DNA from: Venturia oleaginea
Taxonomy: Eukaryota; Ascomycota; Dothideomycetes; Venturiales; Venturiaceae
Reading direction: 5' to 3'
Assembly: GCA_013176395.1 (NCBI GenBank)
Contig: JABMLP010000023.1
Span: forward strand, 682,001 to 746,000
DNA: 64,000 bases
In this document: in pieces, positions 1 to 10,390 of the stretch
Layout: every line of letters begins with the position of its first letter
How positions within the stretch are numbered: position 1 is the first letter of the stretch
The notes under the pieces: generated by a model
The model's input: the letters and a program-made list of their open reading frames with translations, nothing else
Databases searched by the model: none
Told to the model about the DNA's origin: nothing
Translations under genes and position numbers: made by a program

Positions 1-932
1 AGCGATAACGGCTGGACGAGCAATGAGCTAGGTCTTAAGTGGCTCACTGAGATCTTTGAGCCTAATACAGCCTCGAAATCAATCGGCAAACACCGGCTTC
101 TTATCCTTGATGGCCACCGTAGCCATGCGACGCCAGAGTTTGATCAGTACTGCTCCGATCGATCGATCATAACTCTCTGTATGCCACCTCATTCCTCCCA
201 CCTATTACAGCCTCTCGATGTAGGCTGCTTTTCACCACTTAAACGCGCGTACAGCACTCAGATCTCTGAATTCATTCGCCTTGGTATTCATCACGTGGAC
301 AAGGCTGAATTCCTCCCAGCCTTCATGCAGGCACGGATTGAAGCTCTCTCGATCAGGAATATTCAAAGCGGCTTTGCTGCAGCAGGTCTTGTACCTCCGG
401 ATCCGGATCAGGTGCTTTTGAAGTTGCAGATTCGGCCGTGTACACCACCTAAGCACCTGTACAACAGACATCGTGGCAGCCGGAGACACCCCACAACGTA
501 GCTCAATTGGAGCAGCAAGTCAAGGTAATCAAAGACTATTTGCAGCGTCGCTCCAAGAGCCCTGCAAGCCCTACAGACGCTGCAATTAATCAATTGGTTA
601 AAGGCTGTCAAACAGCTATGGACAGCGCAGTACTGTTGGCAGATGAGAATGAGAAATTGAGAGCAGCGAATGAGAGGCAAAAGAGGAAGAGAGCAGTCAA
701 AAAAAAACAGATCTCAAAGAAAATAACACTTACAGTTGCAGAGGCACAAGGCCTGATGGAGAATACTGTACAACAGCCTATACAGGCAAGTGTTGCTCCT
801 ATACAGCAAACAGTTGTTGCAACAGCCTCGTCATCAAGTAGTGCAAGTCAAGGGAATTGCTTTGGTTTACCTAGTTGTTTTGTATGTAAGGGCTTTGACC
901 ATGCTGCGAGCGATTGCCCTAAATATCGATAA
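1..932 (+). pseudogene. Fot1/pogo-like transposase, frameshifted 3' part (element A)
   Basis: Frame 1 is open from the first base and encodes the catalytic half of a DDE_1/jerky-type transposase, including LLILDGHRSH (a catalytic Asp) and the block ITLCMPPHSSHLLQPLDV typical of Fot1/pogo proteins. The frame ends at 501. The continuing protein is in another frame from about 453 (PETPHNVAQLEQQ onward) to 932, so a small indel lies near 445-455. The C-terminus has a coiled-coil-like stretch, a basic segment and a CCHC zinc knuckle (CFVCKGFDHAASDC). The copy is inactive as read. Truncation at the window edge hides the N-terminal DNA-binding domain. Confidence 0.8.
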
Positions 933-1053
933 TCTTCTGTATAATAGAAAGTCTTGATTAATTAAGGCGTTGTGGTGGTGTAAGCTTGCAAAGATGAGAT
1001 GATCGATTCGGTGGCCCGCTCGGTGGTGTGGCCCGCTCGCTAGTGAATTACGT
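1..1053 (+). mobile_element. Fot1/pogo-like DNA transposon A, 5' truncated by window edge
   Basis: Only the 3' part of the element lies in the window. Its transposase remnant is followed by a subterminal stretch with a repeated GTGGCCCGCTCG and an end reading GTGAATTACGT, followed by TA. The same ACGT-type terminus next to TA occurs in the neighbouring elements B and C, which fits the TA target-site preference of the Fot1/pogo group. The 5' terminal repeat is outside the window, so the element's length cannot be given. Confidence 0.75.
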
Positions 1054-1256
1054 TATGGAAACTGTGGGAATATCACGTGACTCCTACAAGTACTATCCTT
1101 CTTTAGGACTGACCCCGTCGCACCAGTCTCATCTTGTGCGCCCGAAGGAATCCCCTCCATTATCAGTCCTAACAACAACTTCTTCTTATCCAAACATTCT
1201 TTGCGAGTCCTGCCGTTTCTGCTATTCAGTTTCCAGGAGATTTGTAACAGTATACA

Positions 1257-1427
1257 TGTGACGGCACGGCACGTGACCATTAAATCACGTCCCGTGGCTC
1301 GTGCACTTTCTACTTAGTCGGAGTTTCCTTACGAAACTCTTACCTCTCTACCTTAGATCCTAAATGTAATTCGGTGACATGTTCTGAAGTGCCTTGTGCC
1401 TTCGTATGGATATGCCGTGCCGTCACA
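1257..1427 (-). mobile_element. 171-base MITE, left copy
   Basis: The sequence begins TGTGACGGCACGGCA and ends TGCCGTGCCGTCACA, a perfect 15-base terminal inverted repeat. It is nearly identical to the reverse complement of 4017-4187 over the full 171 bases. It has no coding capacity. Its right edge abuts the broken 3' end of transposon B and its left edge abuts unrelated DNA. No matching target duplication is visible, which suggests that rearrangement after insertion removed one flank. Confidence 0.75.
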
Positions 1428-2617
1428 CCAGCCCTACTGCCTCAAAGGCCTTTTGACAGTTCTCTTTTGTAAATACGTCGAAAAACGCGTCTTTGAAGGC
1501 AGGGAGAAAGCCTTCCTTGTTGATATGGTAGACGCGTCGGCGTGCCAAGTCCCGGACGCGTTGGGAGTATTTTGCGCTTCAACGGCGAGAAGCAGACCAC
1601 ATCAAGGGGCTGGAGTATATGCGACGAGTGCGATGGCATGCAGAGGGTTATAATCTTATTTTCGAGGCAGTAGTCCTTGAAATCCTGGCTGAGATGGCTC
1701 TCATGGCCGTCCAAAATAAGCAGCCTATACACCCCCACCTGCCGCGCCTTTGTATGAGTGCTTCTCATGGCCGTCCAAGATGAGCAGCCTGTACCCCCCT
1801 ACTTGACGCGCCTTTGTATGCGCGTCAAAGTGCTTCAACCACTTAAGACCCAGCGCGTTGTTTGTCCAGCCGTTCTCAGAGACCGAGAGCTTCCAATTCC
1901 GTGGTATATCTGCCTCCTCATACCACGCAGAGATGTGAACGCGTCCTTTGTAGATAATGAAGGGCGGGGTCGCATACCCAGCTGCGCAAATGCTCTAAAT
2001 AACCGTAACCCATTCGCGATCGCCCGGCTGGATGAGTTCAGGCCTTGTACGTCTCTCAGAGGCTGTAACGACCTTCATTGACCTAATAACGCCCATCTGG
2101 AAGCCAATCTCGTCAAAGTTGTGCGTATCCTCGTCGTGGATGCCGACTTTGCCTTGGTGTCTGCAACGAGCTTGAACCACGTGCCAATAATCTCTAGATC
2201 TTCCTGTAGTATCCTCTGCCTATCCTTGGCTTGATTGAAGGCCATATTGAGCTCATCTGAGCGCTTTACGAACCTCTCAGCCCACTTTTTGCCTACTGGC
2301 TCTCCACCGCGTATACCCAACAGTTTATCCGCCATATCTGCCACCTCACACAGCCGGGGCGCAAATCCTCGCGCATCGAGGTCGAGGATATATCGAACAA
2401 GCGTTTGCTCTTCGGTAAGGGTAAGTTTCCGACCGTTTGGTGGTCTTTCGAGGATAAATGGGACTCCTCTGACGCGATCGGAGAGGGTTTGTTGTTTAAC
2501 GTTGAAGGCGCTCGCAGCAGCCCGTTGGCTTCGGAGTTGGCCGGTATTCAAAGCTTGGATTGCAAGCTGAATTCTCCCTTCGTGTTGGAGTAGTAACTCA
2601 TTACGTTGTTGAGACAT
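1428..2617 (-). pseudogene. Fot1/pogo-like transposase, degenerate (element B)
   Basis: The start MSQQRNELLLQHEGRIQLA at 2617 leads into an N-terminal HTH (psq/CENP-B type) region and then the DDE domain. Lesions compared with copy C: a 1-base deletion near 2144, a CAG-to-TAG stop near 1996, and a partly diverged tandem duplication of about 64 bases at roughly 1685-1815 covering the RLLILDGHESH block. The last readable part ends at KGL near 1442 before the MITE. It cannot encode a functional transposase. The duplicated block carries different substitutions in its two copies, which suggests a join between two different elements. Confidence 0.8.
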
Positions 2618-2697
2618 AGTAGAATAAGAAGAGTAGTTGGGTTCTTGGCAAATTTTGACCGGTCGGGTGATCTGACGGGTTGGGTGATCGAATACGT
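1428..2697 (-). mobile_element. Fot1/pogo-like DNA transposon B, 3' truncated
   Basis: Minus-strand element whose 5' terminus reads ACGTATTCGATCACCC next to TA at 2698-2699. Its 3' terminal repeat is missing: the transposase stops at the MITE at 1427. The terminal sequence differs from that of element C after the first 8 bases, yet much of the internal transposase sequence is nearly identical to C, so the two look like related families that exchanged sequence. Confidence 0.7.
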
Positions 2698-2785
2698 TAT
2701 ATATAACGTATTCCACCACCGAGCAGGCCACAACACCGAGCCGGCCACTTTTCCTTGGCACAGCCCTTATCCTCTTCAACACGCA

Positions 2786-4672
2786 ATGTCTCAACAACGC
2801 AACGCGATAGCCGTTTAAGAAGAAGGCAGAATTGATCTCGCTCTTCCGGCCTATACCTCTGGCCGATTTCAAAGCCTACGGCGCGCTGCTGCAGCCTTCA
2901 ACATCAAACACCAAAGGCTCTCTGATCGGCTCTGCGGAATTACCTCTCGATCTCAAACTCGCCCAAACTTCCATAAGCTCACTGCAACAGAAGATCAAAC
3001 GCTTGTCCAATATATCCTCGACCTCGATTTGCGAGGATTTGCGCCCCGGCTGTGTGAGGTGGCAGATATGGCGGATAAACTGCTGGGTGTACGCGGTGGA
3101 GAGCCAGTAGGGAAAAACTGGGCTGAGAGGTTCGTAACGCGCTCAGATGAGCTCAAGATGGTCTTCAATCGAGCCAAGGATAGGCAGAGGATACTACAGG
3201 AAGACCCAGAGATTATCGGCGCGTGGTTCAAGCTCGTTGCAGATACTAAAGCCAAGTACGGCATCCACGACGAGAATACGCAACAACTTTGACGAGATTG
3301 GCTTCCAGATGGGCGTTATTGGGTCAATGAAGGTCGTCACAGCTTCTGAAAGACCTGAAAGACGTATACGGCCTAATTTGATCCAGCTAGGCAATCGCGA
3401 GTGGGTTACAGTTATCCAGAGTATCTGCGCAGCTGGGTATGCGACCCCGCCCTTCATTATCTACAAAGGACGCGTTCACATCTCTGCGTGGTATGAGGAG
3501 GCAGATATACCACGGAATTGGAAGCTCTCGGTCTCTGAGAACGGCTGGACAAACAACGCGCTGGGTCTTAAGTGGTTGAAGCACTTTGACGCGCATACAA
3601 AGGCGCGTCAAGTAGGGGGGTACAGGCTGCTCATCTTGGACGGTCATGAGAGCCATCTCAACCAGGATTTCAAGGACTACTGCCTCGAACATAAGATGCT
3701 AACGCTCTGTATGCCACCTCATTCATCGCATATCCTCCAGCCGCTTGATGTGGTCTGCTTCTCGCCGTTGAAGTGCAAGTACTCTCAACGAGTTCGAGAC
3801 TTGGCACGCCGACGCGTCTACCATATCAACTAAGAAGGCTTCCTCCCGGCCTTCAAAGACGCGTTTTTCGACGTGTTTACAGAAGAGAACTGTCGAAAGG
3901 CTTTTGAGATGGTAGGGCTAGTCCCTATTAACGCGGAGGTGGTATTGGATCGCCTTGAAGTACGGCTACGTACCCCACCAGCACCCCCACCGCAGGAGAC
4001 GCCGTGGCAGTCGAAGTGTGACGGCACGGCATATCCATACGAAGGCACAAGGCACTTCAGAACATGTCACCGAATTACACTTAGGATCTAAGGTAGAGAG
4101 ATAAGAGTTTTGTAAGGAAACTCCGACTAAGTAGAAAGTGCACGAGCCACGGGACGTGATTTAATGGTCACGTGCCGTGCCATCACACGAAGACTCCAAG
4201 CAATACTCAAGAATTTGGATCTCAATCAAAGCTTGTAAGCGAATCTTTCACTCGATCACCAGTTACTGCGCAGACTGGCTTCTCTCAGCTCGTCAAGGGC
4301 GCTGAATTGATGCTGCACCAGAACGCTCTACTTATTGCACGAAACCACGAGCTTGAAGAGCAATTGGCAGTAGTGACGAAGCGAAAATCGCGCAAAAGGA
4401 AGTGGATCCAGCAAGGTGGTACTATAGAGTACGGGACTGCAGCAGCGCAGGTAGCTGCTGAGGCGTCTGTAGCGCCTCAGAAATCAAAGAAGGCTCGTGG
4501 TAGTGGTGATCAAGAAACAGCCCGGCCAGCTTTAAGGCGCTGTGGGAACTGCGGCGCGACTGGGCACAATACGCGAACGTGTAAAAAGGATATTGAGATA
4601 TCTTCCGAATCAGATAGCAGCACGACAGACTTGAAATCTATTGTTGATAGCGACAAAATTGAAGAGGCGTAA
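2786..4672 (+). pseudogene. Fot1/pogo-like transposase, degenerate (element C)
   Basis: The protein starts MSQQRNAIAV and is stopped at codon 11 (TAA at 2816). The same frame then continues with the HTH region, GFAPRLCEVADMADKLLG and WAERF. A 1-base insertion near 3284 (compare copy B) moves the frame. The DDE domain follows with YRLLILDGHESH and LTLCMPPHSSHILQPLDV, interrupted by a stop at 3831. The MITE at 4017 splits the region after TPWQSK, and the C-terminus resumes at TPSNTQEFGSQSK. It ends with a CCHC knuckle (CGNCGATGHNTRTC) and an acidic serine-rich tail. Four lesions make it inactive. Confidence 0.85.
4017..4187 (+). mobile_element. 171-base MITE, right copy, nested in transposon C
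   Basis: Terminal repeats are TGTGACGGCACGGC and GCCGTGCCATCACA, flanked on both sides by CGAAG (4012-4016 and 4188-4192). Removing the element and one CGAAG restores an uninterrupted transposase reading (PWQSK followed by TPSNTQ), which proves insertion into C. It is inverted relative to the copy at 1257-1427. No coding capacity. A 5-base duplication does not point to a single obvious superfamily, so the autonomous partner is unknown. Confidence 0.85.
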
Positions 4673-4724
4673 TATGAGTTGGTGTGCCAAGGAAAAGTGG
4701 CCGGCTCGGTGGTGGAAAACGTTA

Positions 4725-5402
4725 TAGCAAAGGAGGCTTAGGTAGAGGTAGCCAAATGGGAGGCTTTAAAGGTAAAAAACTACGTTAAAAGGCACGGGGT
4801 TAAGGAACTTGAAAGAGTATTAAAAGCAGTGGCCTTATTGAAACTTGCAGGCATGCAGGATCAGTGGCAATTGGTGTAGTTGTATCATAATAAGCAATTA
4901 GATTATGGTGTTGTTGTATCTCCAACTCCGCCAAAACCCTATCACTCCAAAAGGGGGTAACCTTACTTGTGAGTTAGAAGGGTTAACGTCTTTCTCGGTA
5001 TCATAATAGGATAACCTTTTGTGTAGTGGGAATAGTGCTGGCCGATTGAACAACCACCCAAGCAAAGACCTTCCGGCTCATCGCAACACAAATCAACACA
5101 AAAACCCACTGCCTCGTGTAGCTCCCACGAAAAGTCAAAAATAGAGACTGCGAAACAATCCGAGTAAGTGAGAAGAAACAAGATAATATGAGAGGGAGAG
5201 TGAAGCAAGTCATAAGAATATACATTCCACACACCAACGCACTTCCTCTAGGGAGTATGTAAAGTAAAGAAGAAAAAAGGGCCGGTTCAATATGCACATC
5301 GAATATCAAATTAAAACAGCAAAAGATCGCTAACCCGTCCATGTGGACAAGGGCGCACTGCAAATCGTCCAAAAGAGAAGAAATCTCATATCAAAAAAGT
5401 AT
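4725..5402. other. Intergenic, no gene seen
   Basis: About 680 bases between transposon C and the secreted-protein gene. No reading frame with a recognisable protein and no terminal repeats were seen. The part next to 5403 is presumably the 3' UTR and terminator region of that gene. Confidence 0.5.
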
Positions 5403-6191
5403 CTAGTAGAAGTACGTTTTCAACGCAGCCTTGTTACCCATACCGGAGCATCCACCACTGGCAGCACCAGCGTACGTGCCACTCTGCGCACCAGGTTGCG
5501 ATCCAGCAGCGCAGTTCTTGAGTGTGTAACCAGTGAGACAAGTGTTTCCACTGTTGCAAACGAACACGCAAGTCTCCATGTCGGAAACGCACTTTGGAGT
5601 CTCAATGCGCATTGCACGCCCGTTCATCAGGACCTCGCGCGAAACATCGACGGTGCTCCATTGTCCAGAGAAGGTGTATTCACCCCAAGTCTGTCCAATC
5701 TGTCCGTTTTGCGTGAGCTTGGTGTCGGGGTAAATGGCGGCCCAAGCACCGGACGCACCGTTGGCGAAGGAGACGGTCTGGACGGAGTGAGCTGGGAGGG
5801 AGACGGTGACAAGGGGTTTGATGGCGTTAACCCATGATCCTGCTGGACCCCAGACGGCGACGATGATGTCTTCGGTACTGTTGTTGATGAAATCGTTCGT
5901 GTAATCGCCGTCCTTTCCGAGCCAGACGCCGCCGTTGTTGACTGCGGCGTTGGTTCCGGGTTGCATGCCTAGCTTGGTGAGGAGGGAGGTTGCGAGGTTG
6001 GAGAGAAGATCACGCCTAGTAATTGATTAGTATATGAACGTCTTTGCGATCCGGTATGTGCCTTACTTCTCGACTTCGGCAATTGGAGCATGAGCAGCAC
6101 TTCGCATATGGAAGTGACGGTGATTGAGGGTGGCTGCGGCAGCCTGGCCAATTGAGAGAGCCGCAAGGGCAAAGGCAGTGGTGAATTGCAT
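5403..6191 (-). CDS. Secreted Asp f 4-like protein
   Basis: Two exons (6191-6067 and 6015-5403) around a 51-base intron with GTAAGG, an ACTAATC branch and CTAG give 245 residues. Residues 1-20 (MQFTTAFALAALSIGQAAAA) form a signal peptide, followed by a short pro-like region ending EVEKRD, a possible Kex2-type site. The mature part has DFINNSTEDIIVAVWG, FANGASGAWAA, TWGEYTF and six or more cysteines, several clustered in the last 75 residues, suggesting disulfides. The pattern (VVWG, SGAWAA, TWGEF) resembles the Asp f 4 allergen family of ascomycete secreted proteins, whose biochemical role is not established. Likely extracellular; the family assignment is from memory and moderate. Confidence 0.8.
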
Positions 6192-8670
6192 CTTGATTGT
6201 GGTTGCTTATAAAACTAACGCTGACAGTACGTTGGGTATAAGGCTGGAATATCAAGAAAAAGATATGCTTATATAATTGTACGTCAAGCGAGTCTGGAGG
6301 AGGATATCAAGATTGCCGGGTACGCGATATGCAGAGGGCGTGATATGGTATCGTAATAATGAGGTCGTGAGGGGGACAATGAGTGAGTATGCTAGAGAAT
6401 GTGAAAGGCAATGTTGACGAGGCGTGAATGAATGAACGCGAGGTCTAGTTCTTGTACAAGGGAATGTAGAAACGAGTGTAAAAACGAGTGTGATGTGGTT
6501 GAGAAGGGTGCGACGTATAAAGAGAGAGGAGAGTCAACACCACAGGAGACGATTAGGGAATGGCGCTCGATTCGCGGAATGAGCTGAGCGCCAACGTGCA
6601 CTCCCCAGGGACTCGGGGTTTCCATCCTTGCGCATGCCCAACCGCAGCTAGATTTCAGCATTCCTTTTTAGGAATTGGACGTGGATTCTCATTTCCCGCT
6701 GGGCAGGAGAAGCCTAGAAGGACCTGCCGGTTCCACTGTTCGTCAACGATCGATTCGTCCAGACCTGATTGTGATTTGTTCTTGGATGTGCCAGCATTTT
6801 GCCAGCGAAGTTTCTTACATGCAGGTCCAGCAAGCAGAAATCTTGTCTCCTGCCAGAAGCCATGGCTGACGTGTTGAATCATAACAAAATTGAGAGAGAC
6901 GACATAAGATGAAACTTGAAGTCACAGCATTCCACCATACCAAATGAACAATGGTTCCAAACTTGGCCTCTAGAATCATAAATTCTATTGGTTGACAGGA
7001 TTCGTTTTGGCCGTTAAGGGGCAAGCGCCAATGTCAAAGACATGCAGTAGTTGGCTTGGCGTGGACGCCGCATCGCATGCCGTCCCTCGCGCTTGCGTTT
7101 GGAACAGCATCTGTAGAAAGGGTTTTCAAGAATGTGAAGCAAGAATTTACTTTCAACCTCGCATAATCAGTTGTACCGATGCATTAGTGTATGCATCTCA
7201 GGTCGCTCACGAATGCCCGTGGAAAAAAAGACCTTAAGGAGGATCCGCCCTGCTGCGCGAGTTCCTTGGAGGAGAAAAAGAGATTTTCAGGTCCCGCTGT
7301 TTTGATTGCGACTCAGCGAATCAGACGGTGAAGGTTCCTGGTTCCTGTCTTCGGTAGCGGGCCGAATGTGATGATCGGAAATCGGTCGTTCTAGCCTACA
7401 AGCCATTCTCTTCTTCCTGCTTCCTGGAGACAGAGTCAAGAGGTCAAGAAGTCAAGAAGTCAAACCTTTCGCAGTCTTGAAGTGAAACAGGAGGTTACAC
7501 CACTGTCGCTTACTGACAGAGTTGGATACGTTGTGCAGCAGCATTCTGTCATCTTTGCCATCGGGGAGATGCGTCGGGTGGAATTTGACATCCCAGTCTG
7601 CTGTCGTCGTCCTTTTGCATGGAGACGGCCAAACTCCCCCCACATTTAACCTATCCGCGTTCAGCGATTGATGAACGGCAACGCTCCCGAGGCCGCAGAG
7701 AATGCGAATGCGACGCAGTCATCTTCGGTCTGAGCCTCTGAGGAGAGCTGAACGAACCTACAGAAGAGCAAGGAAGAAGATACCTAGAAAACCCACCAAT
7801 ATGCAACACGAGAAAGAAACTGACAAACATGTGAAACTTGCATGAGTAGCGAAAAACTCATCCCAAAGCTAGAGAATTGTTGTTGAGATGACTCGAAAAT
7901 GTAGCAGGTTCTGATCGGGTTGCTCGGCTGCCGTGGAAAATTGGGTAAGGTTTGTCTCAGCACGTATTCCACCACCTCCGTAAACAAAGAACTGCGCAGC
8001 GCACAACATGAGTAGCCGAGAGGTAGGCGAAGAAGACAGCATGATGCGGACGGTCAACAGTTGGTCAACGAAGCTTCTTAAGTATCTTTCTCTTGTGAAA
8101 TTTGAGAAACATGCCTCAAACATCTCACATGGGGCTCAAATGAAGAAGTACCAAGCACAAGTGCTACACTGCAGGTATTTACCAGGTAAATCAGAGATTT
8201 GGGGATGAACTCCGTCCCGTTGTTGTCGCCCAGTGTTAGGATGATTGGAGATGTTTGATCTTGGGATCGACAAAAGGTTTCATGTCCTTCGGGAGGTTGG
8301 AAACATCCTGGGAGAGTCATTTCACCATGAGATTTTAGACCGCCTTGTGAGAGGAGTTCACTCATTGGACAGCGATCCGGAACCATCGGAACAGCTCACC
8401 AAAACCTAGGGCTAGACACGAAAGCATCCTTGTTCGTGAAGAAGTTTCCGCTCGAGACGACTTGACGAAGACCATGTGTAGTAAACTCAGGAACTTCACT
8501 AATCATTCAACAGCAACTAGGGATGAAAACTGTAGGGTCTATTCTTGATAAGAGGGCTGTTTGTGATCAATCTGTTGAGCTGAGCATGGTGCTGGTGATA
8601 ATCCATTCCATCAACTCCGTCCAAACCAGGGGTATCCCGCACTCAAACACAATGCTGCCAAAACAAAAAA
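6192..8670. other. Long intergenic region, no convincing gene
   Basis: Nearly 2.5 kb upstream of the secreted-protein gene. Short frames occur on both strands but none has family features, consistent splice signals or a sensible length. The first few hundred bases left of 6500 are the likely promoter of the minus-strand gene. A 15-base match to the transposon C terminus lies at 7962-7976. Confidence 0.5.
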
Positions 8671-8889
8671 TCAATTAGCCTCATGCCATGCAGAATCAGC
8701 AGTGCCATCAAATCGCACCTTCTTCCTCTTCTCCTTTTTCTTTTTCTTCGCCTTGAAAAGGCCCTTCCTACCATCATCCAGGCTTTCGTTTAGTCTCTTT
8801 TTAATGCAAGATTTCAACGGTTGCTGTTCGTCGGAACCGAGCTCGTCGGAACCAGGCTGACCAGCAATTTGACAAAAAGCGCGCTTCAT
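8671..8889 (-). CDS. Small basic hypothetical protein with RVxF-like motif
   Basis: An ATG at 8889 opens a 72-residue frame. The protein is acidic or neutral at first (SDELGSDEQQ), then strongly basic with a lysine run around residues 46-57, followed by KVRFDG at 57-62. KVRF fits the [RK]-V-x-F docking motif used to bind protein phosphatase 1, and the lysine run could act as a nuclear signal. It may be a complete small gene or the last exon of a longer one whose upstream exons were not found. No family was recognised. Confidence 0.4.
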   Translation of the reverse strand: MKRAFCQIAGQPGSDELGSDEQQPLKSCIKKRLNESLDDGRKGLFKAKKKKKEKRKKVRFDGTADSAWHEAN

Positions 8890-9094
8890 GGCGTCTAAGG
8901 CGCCCAAAGCACTCAAACTCAATAACCCGGCAGTAGGACATGAGCCATCCCACCAGCGATGATCGTAGATTTCAAGTGCGCTTCTTGGACGTCAGCGGAG
9001 AGTTCTTTAAGACTCGTTCTTGTTCAATGTATTCTCTGGAAAGAAATAAACATGTAAGAATATGGCCGGCAAAATCAGCAAGGTTTCTTTGTTC

Positions 9095-10390
9095 TTACCC
9101 AACCTCCTTAATGTCCGTGTCGTTGTACTCCTGGACATCATGTTTCTGCCAGATGTGTCGTACGAGACCCTGTGGGCTTTCGAGTAGCGTGTCTTTGTCT
9201 CGTCCACGAGCACAGAGCGGACAGGCGAAGCCACTACCCTCGCGATGGCTCTTGACGATGAATCGGTTGCCGATTAGGAACGTTTTCTCTTCGATGACTT
9301 CTTCGTCGTACTCCTTCGTCTCGATGCGGTGATGCACGACGTCTTTGGTGATCTTCCATGCTCGACCCGCCTCAACATCTAGTATTGTCTTACAGGCCGG
9401 GCATTGATTGCCACCGTCCTTGCGAAAAGCGTTGTGAAGCACCATCCTGTCGTCGCGTTGGAGGTCCTCACTGTATATGCAGAAAAGTGGACCATCTGCA
9501 TCGACAACGATACCCGACTTCTTCACGAGACTCATTGACTCATCTCTTCCTCCCCTTGCTGATCCTGGAGGCGGCGGTGGACCTCTTATTGATCCTGGAG
9601 GCGGTGGTGGAACTCTTGTCGAAGTGGGGGGAGCTGGAAGAAGTGATCTGCTCTTGTGAGAAGAAATAGAGGGATTGCTCGATATGCGCCTCACCGGCTG
9701 ATACGGTCTTGGAATTGGCGCCTGCTGCATCATACGCTGGTACTGTTGCTGCAGCGCAGACAGTGAGCCTTCCCTTGCGAGTTCTGAAGCATTGTATAGC
9801 TTCATCGGGTCGGCTATGCGACCAGTATATAAGGCATCTTCGAGGAGGTGAATGACTGTCCCTTGCAGCGTGATGACTTGGCCTTGCAACTGGTTTTCCG
9901 TGATTTCTATGCGACGATCAGTATTCAGTCCAACTGACTCCATCGATCATGGTGAGAACTCACGATCTCCCTGGGCGAATCGCTCGCCCAACCGCTGAAT
10001 GTCGCGATCATATTCGCGCTTGATCATCTGTCCAGAGCCACCGAGTGATCGCTCAATGTGCTCGTCATCTGGTCCTTCGATCTGCCGCTGCTTTCCACCT
10101 TCCAGCCGCTTCTGCCTGTCCCTTTTCTCCTTCTCCTCATTCTCTTTCACTTTGGCCTCAAGTGCTTTGATTTGTTCGTCCTGACCTTTGTCTTTCTTCT
10201 GCTGCTTGGCCTTCAGGCCGATCCGTTCGTAGAGGCCGAGACCTGTAGTGAAGGTGCCGATGATTGTAGAAACCAGTGTCGCAACGATGAAGGTCTTTTT
10301 GAGGTTTTTCTCCTAGAAGCTGTGTCAGTTGTTGGGCCGCAAATGGAGCGAAAGCGGTTTTCTGACCTCTATCATGTTACTGTAGTTCAT
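9095..10390 (-). CDS. Membrane-anchored proline-rich protein with Cys/His zinc-binding modules
   Basis: Three exons (10390-10367, 10312-9964, 9906-9095) give 394 residues with phases that join exactly. Residues 15-34 (TFIVATLVSTIIGTFTTGLG) form one membrane helix close to the N-terminus. A charged helical region (about 40-125), a glutamine-rich patch and a proline-rich linker with PPPPPGS repeats (about 205-235) follow. The C-terminal part holds CPAC and CPLC pairs, the latter with HIWQKH, resembling a C2H2-like zinc site. This looks like a conserved filamentous-fungal protein of unknown function. The frame ends at a TAA that sits inside a possible donor GTAAGA; a spliced alternative ending at 8972 is possible (see findings). 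Confidence 0.75.

Larger units (their letters stand above)
2706..4722 (+). mobile_element. Fot1/pogo-like DNA transposon C, full length with nested MITE
   Basis: The left terminus ACGTATTCCACCACCGAGC and right terminus GCTCGGTGGTGGAAAACGT form inverted repeats that continue to ACTTTTCCTTGGCAC. The left one has an extra internal duplication of about 17 bases. TA lies directly outside both ends (2704-2705, 4723-4724), the duplication expected for Fot1/pogo/Tc1 elements. Without the 171-base MITE and its 5-base duplication the element is about 1.84 kb, close to the usual Fot1 size. Element B starts only a few bases away in the opposite direction. Confidence 0.85.

Noticed and set aside
5001..5372. 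Hydrophobic 123-codon frame on the minus strand.
   Set aside because: Lies in the 3' region of the secreted-protein gene, has no family features, and A/T-rich complement readily gives hydrophobic codons.
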